Positions 61,038 to 64,000 of a stretch of 64,000 nt of DNA are shown here, in pieces. How positions within the stretch are numbered: the first letter of the stretch is position 1; each line of letters begins with the position of its first letter. Source of the stretch: Pseudobutyrivibrio sp. UBA3626 (GTDB lineage Bacteria; Bacillota; Clostridia; Lachnospirales; Lachnospiraceae); NCBI GenBank assembly GCA_002373675.1, contig DFLF01000016.1, forward strand, positions 215,015 to 279,014, written 5' to 3'. Both the position numbers and the translations under genes were made by a program. The notes under the pieces were generated by a model that saw only the letters and a list, made by a program, of their open reading frames with translations, did no database searches and was not told where the DNA came from.

Positions 61038-61652
61038 ATGCTTTTTAACGCAGAATTAAGAAATGATGTAGAAGCGTTTGATTCCAATAGCACTGCAAAG
61101 CGGATGGGCAGGAGAATACGTAATATCAGAACTGCCAAGAATCTGTCACAAGCAGAACTCGGTGAACTTATCGGCTTAAATGCGGATAGAGTTCAAAAGT
61201 ATGAGAATGGCATTAGAAAGCCTAAGACCGATATGCTTATTAATATAGCGAATGCATTAGGCGTTAGCGCATATGCCATAATGGATCCTGACACAACAAC
61301 ATATGATGGCGCTATGTATGCTATGTTCGAGTTAGAGCATCTTTTCAATATGGAAATAGAAGAGCAGGAAGATGGTAAGCCACCGAGATTTTGCCTTTCG
61401 GCTAATCACACGGAAGAAATGTATTCGCGTATGGAAGAGTGGTATAAGGTTTATACTCAGACAAAATCACAGCTTGAAGCGGCAACATCAGATGAAGAAC
61501 GTGAAGAAATAATGATGTCATATCGTATGTGGCAGTGGACATATCCTAAAGCCTTGGTTGATGAAACCGATAAGGCACATAGGAAGGCTCAATTACAGAA
61601 GCAAATTGATAAATTACAACAGATGAAAGATGAACTTGACGATGAGGGATAG
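61038..61652 (+). CDS. XRE-family repressor of the integrated element
   Basis: A 204-residue protein with an N-terminal helix-turn-helix (about 25-80: RNIRTAKNLSQAELGELIGLN and VQKYENGIRKP). The remainder is acidic and helical, ending in a coiled coil, without a peptidase motif, so it is not a self-cleaving CI type. It is divergent from xis-int, the usual position of the master repressor. ATG 61038 follows GGAGG by 9 bases; the frame opens at 60999. Confidence 0.85.
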   Translation: MLFNAELRNDVEAFDSNSTAKRMGRRIRNIRTAKNLSQAELGELIGLNADRVQKYENGIRKPKTDMLINIANALGVSAYAIMDPDTTTYDGAMYAMFELEHLFNMEIEEQEDGKPPRFCLSANHTEEMYSRMEEWYKVYTQTKSQLEAATSDEEREEIMMSYRMWQWTYPKALVDETDKAHRKAQLQKQIDKLQQMKDELDDEG

Positions 61653-61705
61653 TAGCAATAAAATATTCTTATGAAAAGAGAGCATACGATGCAGGAGGAA
61701 ATAAT

Positions 61706-62596
61706 ATGCCTGATTTTGGAGATGCGGAAAGAAGAATACTTAGCTACTTTAAAGCCGGCACAAAAATATATCATGAAGGTAAAGAGTTGACCGTAAAAGA
61801 AGCCGGAAAACCCACTTGTCCTCAAGGAGAGCCTAAAACTGATATTTATATATTGTCCACAGATGGAGCGAATGATATAGAAATCAAAATTTCTTATAAA
61901 AAGGAAAATGCGGATTTCTTAGAGAATAAGACTAACGCTGTCAGAGCTGAACAACTATTTGGAGATGATTGGAGAGATGTGATAGAACGTTCAACTGAAG
62001 CTATCAGCGATCAGTTTGACAAAAGGATACTAATATATAAAGAAAAGATGAAGCGAACAGAAAAGGGCGCTATCACACTAGGTTGGAAGTTTGAACTACT
62101 TAATAAGGCCGGTGGTGATTTGTCCGGCAAAATGGATTTAACTTATCAACAGGTATATGATGTATATGCTGGGACAAATTTGTCTGAGGAAAAAAGAAAT
62201 GCGTCTGTGAATGGCAGAATAATACCTGATTCTGGGGTCGCGGACTATTTACTTATTACTGATAAGGACAAGGTTGAATCCGCGCAGGACATAATAGATA
62301 AGATGTATAGTATTGACGAATATATCAAGGAACATCCGGAAATATACTTTGCATGCAAAGCGCTTAACTACAGAACGTTTACTAAAAAGTATGACGGTAA
62401 CAGACCATTGGCGGTTCAAGTGGATTGGACGGTTAATGATGATAAGTTATCATCGGAACTGGTATTTAATAAGCCATTGGAAATGAATGGCGATGAAATG
62501 GCAAAGAGGCTTCTCAAGTGTATGGAATTATTAAAGATAGAAACAACAGATGATATTGATGATAGCAACACTGATATGAAAAATGTTAACAAGTAA
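61706..62596 (+). CDS. HaeIII-like type II restriction endonuclease
   Basis: A 296-residue protein next to a HaeIII-type methyltransferase. The segment DIEIKISYKKENADFLENKT (near 55) looks like the catalytic strand (Glu-x-Lys) of the HaeIII restriction family, and the length fits. Its expected role is to cut GGCC sites left unmethylated on incoming DNA. The assignment leans on the partner gene. GGAGG precedes the ATG. The stop overlaps the first ATG of the next frame. Confidence 0.75.
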   Translation: MPDFGDAERRILSYFKAGTKIYHEGKELTVKEAGKPTCPQGEPKTDIYILSTDGANDIEIKISYKKENADFLENKTNAVRAEQLFGDDWRDVIERSTEAISDQFDKRILIYKEKMKRTEKGAITLGWKFELLNKAGGDLSGKMDLTYQQVYDVYAGTNLSEEKRNASVNGRIIPDSGVADYLLITDKDKVESAQDIIDKMYSIDEYIKEHPEIYFACKALNYRTFTKKYDGNRPLAVQVDWTVNDDKLSSELVFNKPLEMNGDEMAKRLLKCMELLKIETTDDIDDSNTDMKNVNK

Positions 62597-62616
62597 TGGA
62601 AGGAGAGATGAATCTG

Positions 62617-63633
62617 ATGAAATTGATTAGTTTATTCTCAGGGTGTGGGGGATTGGATCTAGGATTTGAAAGAGCCGGATTCTCTATTCCTGTGGCTAAT
62701 GAATTTGATAAGACTATATGGGATACATTCAAGGTTAATCATCCTAACAGTCATCTTATAGAAGGTGATGTAAGACAGATAACGAAAGAAGATATGCAGC
62801 CGTATATTAATGGAGAAATTGATGGGATAATTGGCGGACCGCCTTGCCAATCATGGTCAGAAGCTGGAGCATTAAAAGGAATTGAAGATGCAAGAGGACA
62901 GTTGTTCTTTGACTATATTAGAATCTTGAAGGAATTTAAACCTAAGTTTTTTCTTGCAGAAAATGTTAGTGGCATGCTTGCCAACAGACATTCTGAAGCA
63001 GTGCAGAATATTCTTGACATGTTTTCTGAAGCAGGATATGATGTGTCGCTTACATTGGTAAATGCGAAGGATTATGGAGTCGCTGAGGAGAGGAAAAGAG
63101 TTTTCTATATTGGATTTCGTAAAGACTTGGGAATAGATTTTGAGTTTCCACATGGATCTACGGAAGATGATGACAAGAAGATTACTCTTAGGGATATAAT
63201 ATGGGATCTTCAAGATACAGCTGTTCCATCGGGACCTAAGAATCATCGTAATCCGGAAGCAATTAATAATAATGAATACTTTACCGGAGCATACTCTCCG
63301 ATATTTATGAGTCGAAATCGCGTTAAGTCATGGGATGAACAGGCGTATACCGTTCAAGCATCCGGTCGACAGTGTCAATTGCATCCGCAGGCACCTAAGA
63401 TGGTTAAAGTTGGAAAAGATGCTTGTAGATTTGTAGAAGGAAAAGAAGATTTATATAGGCGGATGACAATTCGAGAAATTGCTCGAGTACAAGGATTTCC
63501 GGATGACTTCCAATTCTTATACGAAGACACTAATAATGCATACAAGATGATAGGTAATGCTGTACCGGTTAATCTGGCATATGAAATAGCTGTTGCAATA
63601 AAGGATGTGTTGGAGCAGAAGGATGTTGCGTAG
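62617..63633 (+). CDS. C5-cytosine DNA methyltransferase, HaeIII type
   Basis: A 338-residue Dcm-family enzyme. Motif I is LFSGCGGLDLGFERAG, motif IV is GGPPCQSWSEAG with the catalytic Cys, motif VI is AENVSGM, motif VIII is ERKRVFYIGFR, motif IX is REIARVQGFPDDF and motif X is MIGNAVPVNLAYEIA. The target-recognition stretch (SRNRVKSWDEQAYTVQASGR) closely follows M.HaeIII, so GGCC is the likely site. Starts at 62596, 62608 and 62617 are in frame; the last has the best spacing to GGAGAG. Confidence 0.93.
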   Translation: MKLISLFSGCGGLDLGFERAGFSIPVANEFDKTIWDTFKVNHPNSHLIEGDVRQITKEDMQPYINGEIDGIIGGPPCQSWSEAGALKGIEDARGQLFFDYIRILKEFKPKFFLAENVSGMLANRHSEAVQNILDMFSEAGYDVSLTLVNAKDYGVAEERKRVFYIGFRKDLGIDFEFPHGSTEDDDKKITLRDIIWDLQDTAVPSGPKNHRNPEAINNNEYFTGAYSPIFMSRNRVKSWDEQAYTVQASGRQCQLHPQAPKMVKVGKDACRFVEGKEDLYRRMTIREIARVQGFPDDFQFLYEDTNNAYKMIGNAVPVNLAYEIAVAIKDVLEQKDVA

Positions 63634-63768
63634 AAATTGTAAATCGGACATCGGAATAATCATAGAAAGAGAGAATATTTTAAAATAATTACTGAAGAGA
63701 CAAATAAACGTAATGAAACATAAGATGTGTTTGCTCTTTAAAAGACTATTTATTATGTGGGGTAAAAA

Positions 63769-63933
63769 ATGAGCGAACATATTATATTAAGTGAAAAACC
63801 TGAAGATATCAAAAAAGCTGCAAAATGGGCAAAAGAACAAGAGGAAAAGCAAAGAAGAAACAATGAAGTAGGGGAACGTCTGTGGAAAAAGATGTTTCCG
63901 ATAATTACAGGTGCGGCACCAACTACTAAATGA
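63769..63933 (+). CDS. Small 54-residue charged protein
   Basis: A short reading frame starting MSEHIILSEKPEDIKKAAKW and ending in a Pro/Thr tail, with GTGGGG 6-8 bases before the ATG. It is highly charged and helical (KEQEEKQRRNNEVGERLWKK). Position after the methyltransferase suggests an element gene. No family is recognised. From 63934 to the end there is only a weak GGGG/CCCC dyad (about 63975-63997). Confidence 0.5.
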   Translation: MSEHIILSEKPEDIKKAAKWAKEQEEKQRRNNEVGERLWKKMFPIITGAAPTTK

Positions 63934-64000
63934 TGATATAATTGAACTTTGCAGATCTGTTGTGGGTATAGAAATGGGGCTGTAAAAAAACTCCCCTAAC

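Overview
The window reads as chromosomal DNA of an AT-rich anaerobic Firmicute, most likely a motile member of the Lachnospiraceae (Butyrivibrio/Pseudobutyrivibrio-like). The reasons are protein style, the number of cyclic-di-GMP proteins, a methyl-accepting chemotaxis protein, a lone [FeFe]-hydrogenase maturase HydE, several TTG/GTG starts placed 7-10 bases after GGAGG, and consensus TTGACA-17-TATAAT promoters. The species is inferred, not proven.

Core region (1-47 kb). Pyruvate kinase and a glutathionylspermidine-synthase-like ATP-grasp protein lead into a signalling block (3-12.7 kb): an HD-GYP protein with an ECF-S-like membrane sensor, a beta-propeller hybrid histidine kinase, a double-receiver response regulator and a second HD-GYP protein with a duplicated C-terminal domain. 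tcdA, a chemotaxis receptor, pepD and hydE follow. Then comes a methyltransferase plus a five-gene nickel/peptide-type ABC importer (18.4-24.2 kb), an AstE/AspA-like hydrolase, DegV, an alpha/beta hydrolase, a TAXI-type binding protein placed directly before a GltS-type symporter, a glycerophosphodiesterase and a GGDEF-GGDEF-EAL protein. From 32.7 to 41.8 kb lie AlaX-like editing, HD hydrolase, two unrecognised paired proteins behind a strong promoter and structured leader, an RlmL-type RNA methyltransferase, a papain-like protease, an amidase, RdgB and YfcE. A six-tRNA cluster (Pro, Gly, Arg, Gln, His, Lys) runs from a perfect promoter at 41.8 kb to a terminator at 42.7 kb and is interrupted by perfect mini-hairpins and a partial tRNA-His copy. 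A flavodoxin-like reductase, an SPFH protein, a lipoprotein nuclease and a beta-helix lipoprotein close the core.

Accessory region (47.1-64 kb). A 17-bp tail of a tRNA-Leu gene occurs at 47161-47177 and again at 59136-59152. Each copy is followed on the minus strand by its own terminator, which suggests two elements stacked in one tRNA-Leu gene. Element A (about 47.18-59.1 kb) has no intact integrase. It carries a HigBA-like toxin-antitoxin pair, a membrane-anchored Mrr-like nuclease, a broken DUF2971-like gene, a VapBC-like pair, a LexA-box-controlled gene remnant, a five-gene operon with an RNase-J-like beta-CASP protein and a PD-(D/E)XK-like protein, and an unusual module: an orphan DnaE fingers-domain protein, a soluble FtsH-like AAA protease and a DnaQ-like exonuclease lacking the usual histidine. 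Element B (from 59.1 kb past the window end) has integrase, excisionase, repressor and a HaeIII-like restriction-modification pair.

The best candidates for something undescribed are the DnaE-fingers/FtsH/exonuclease module with its shared promoter motif, the beta-CASP/PD-(D/E)XK operon beside it, and the class of perfect hairpins with three-base loops in non-coding DNA.
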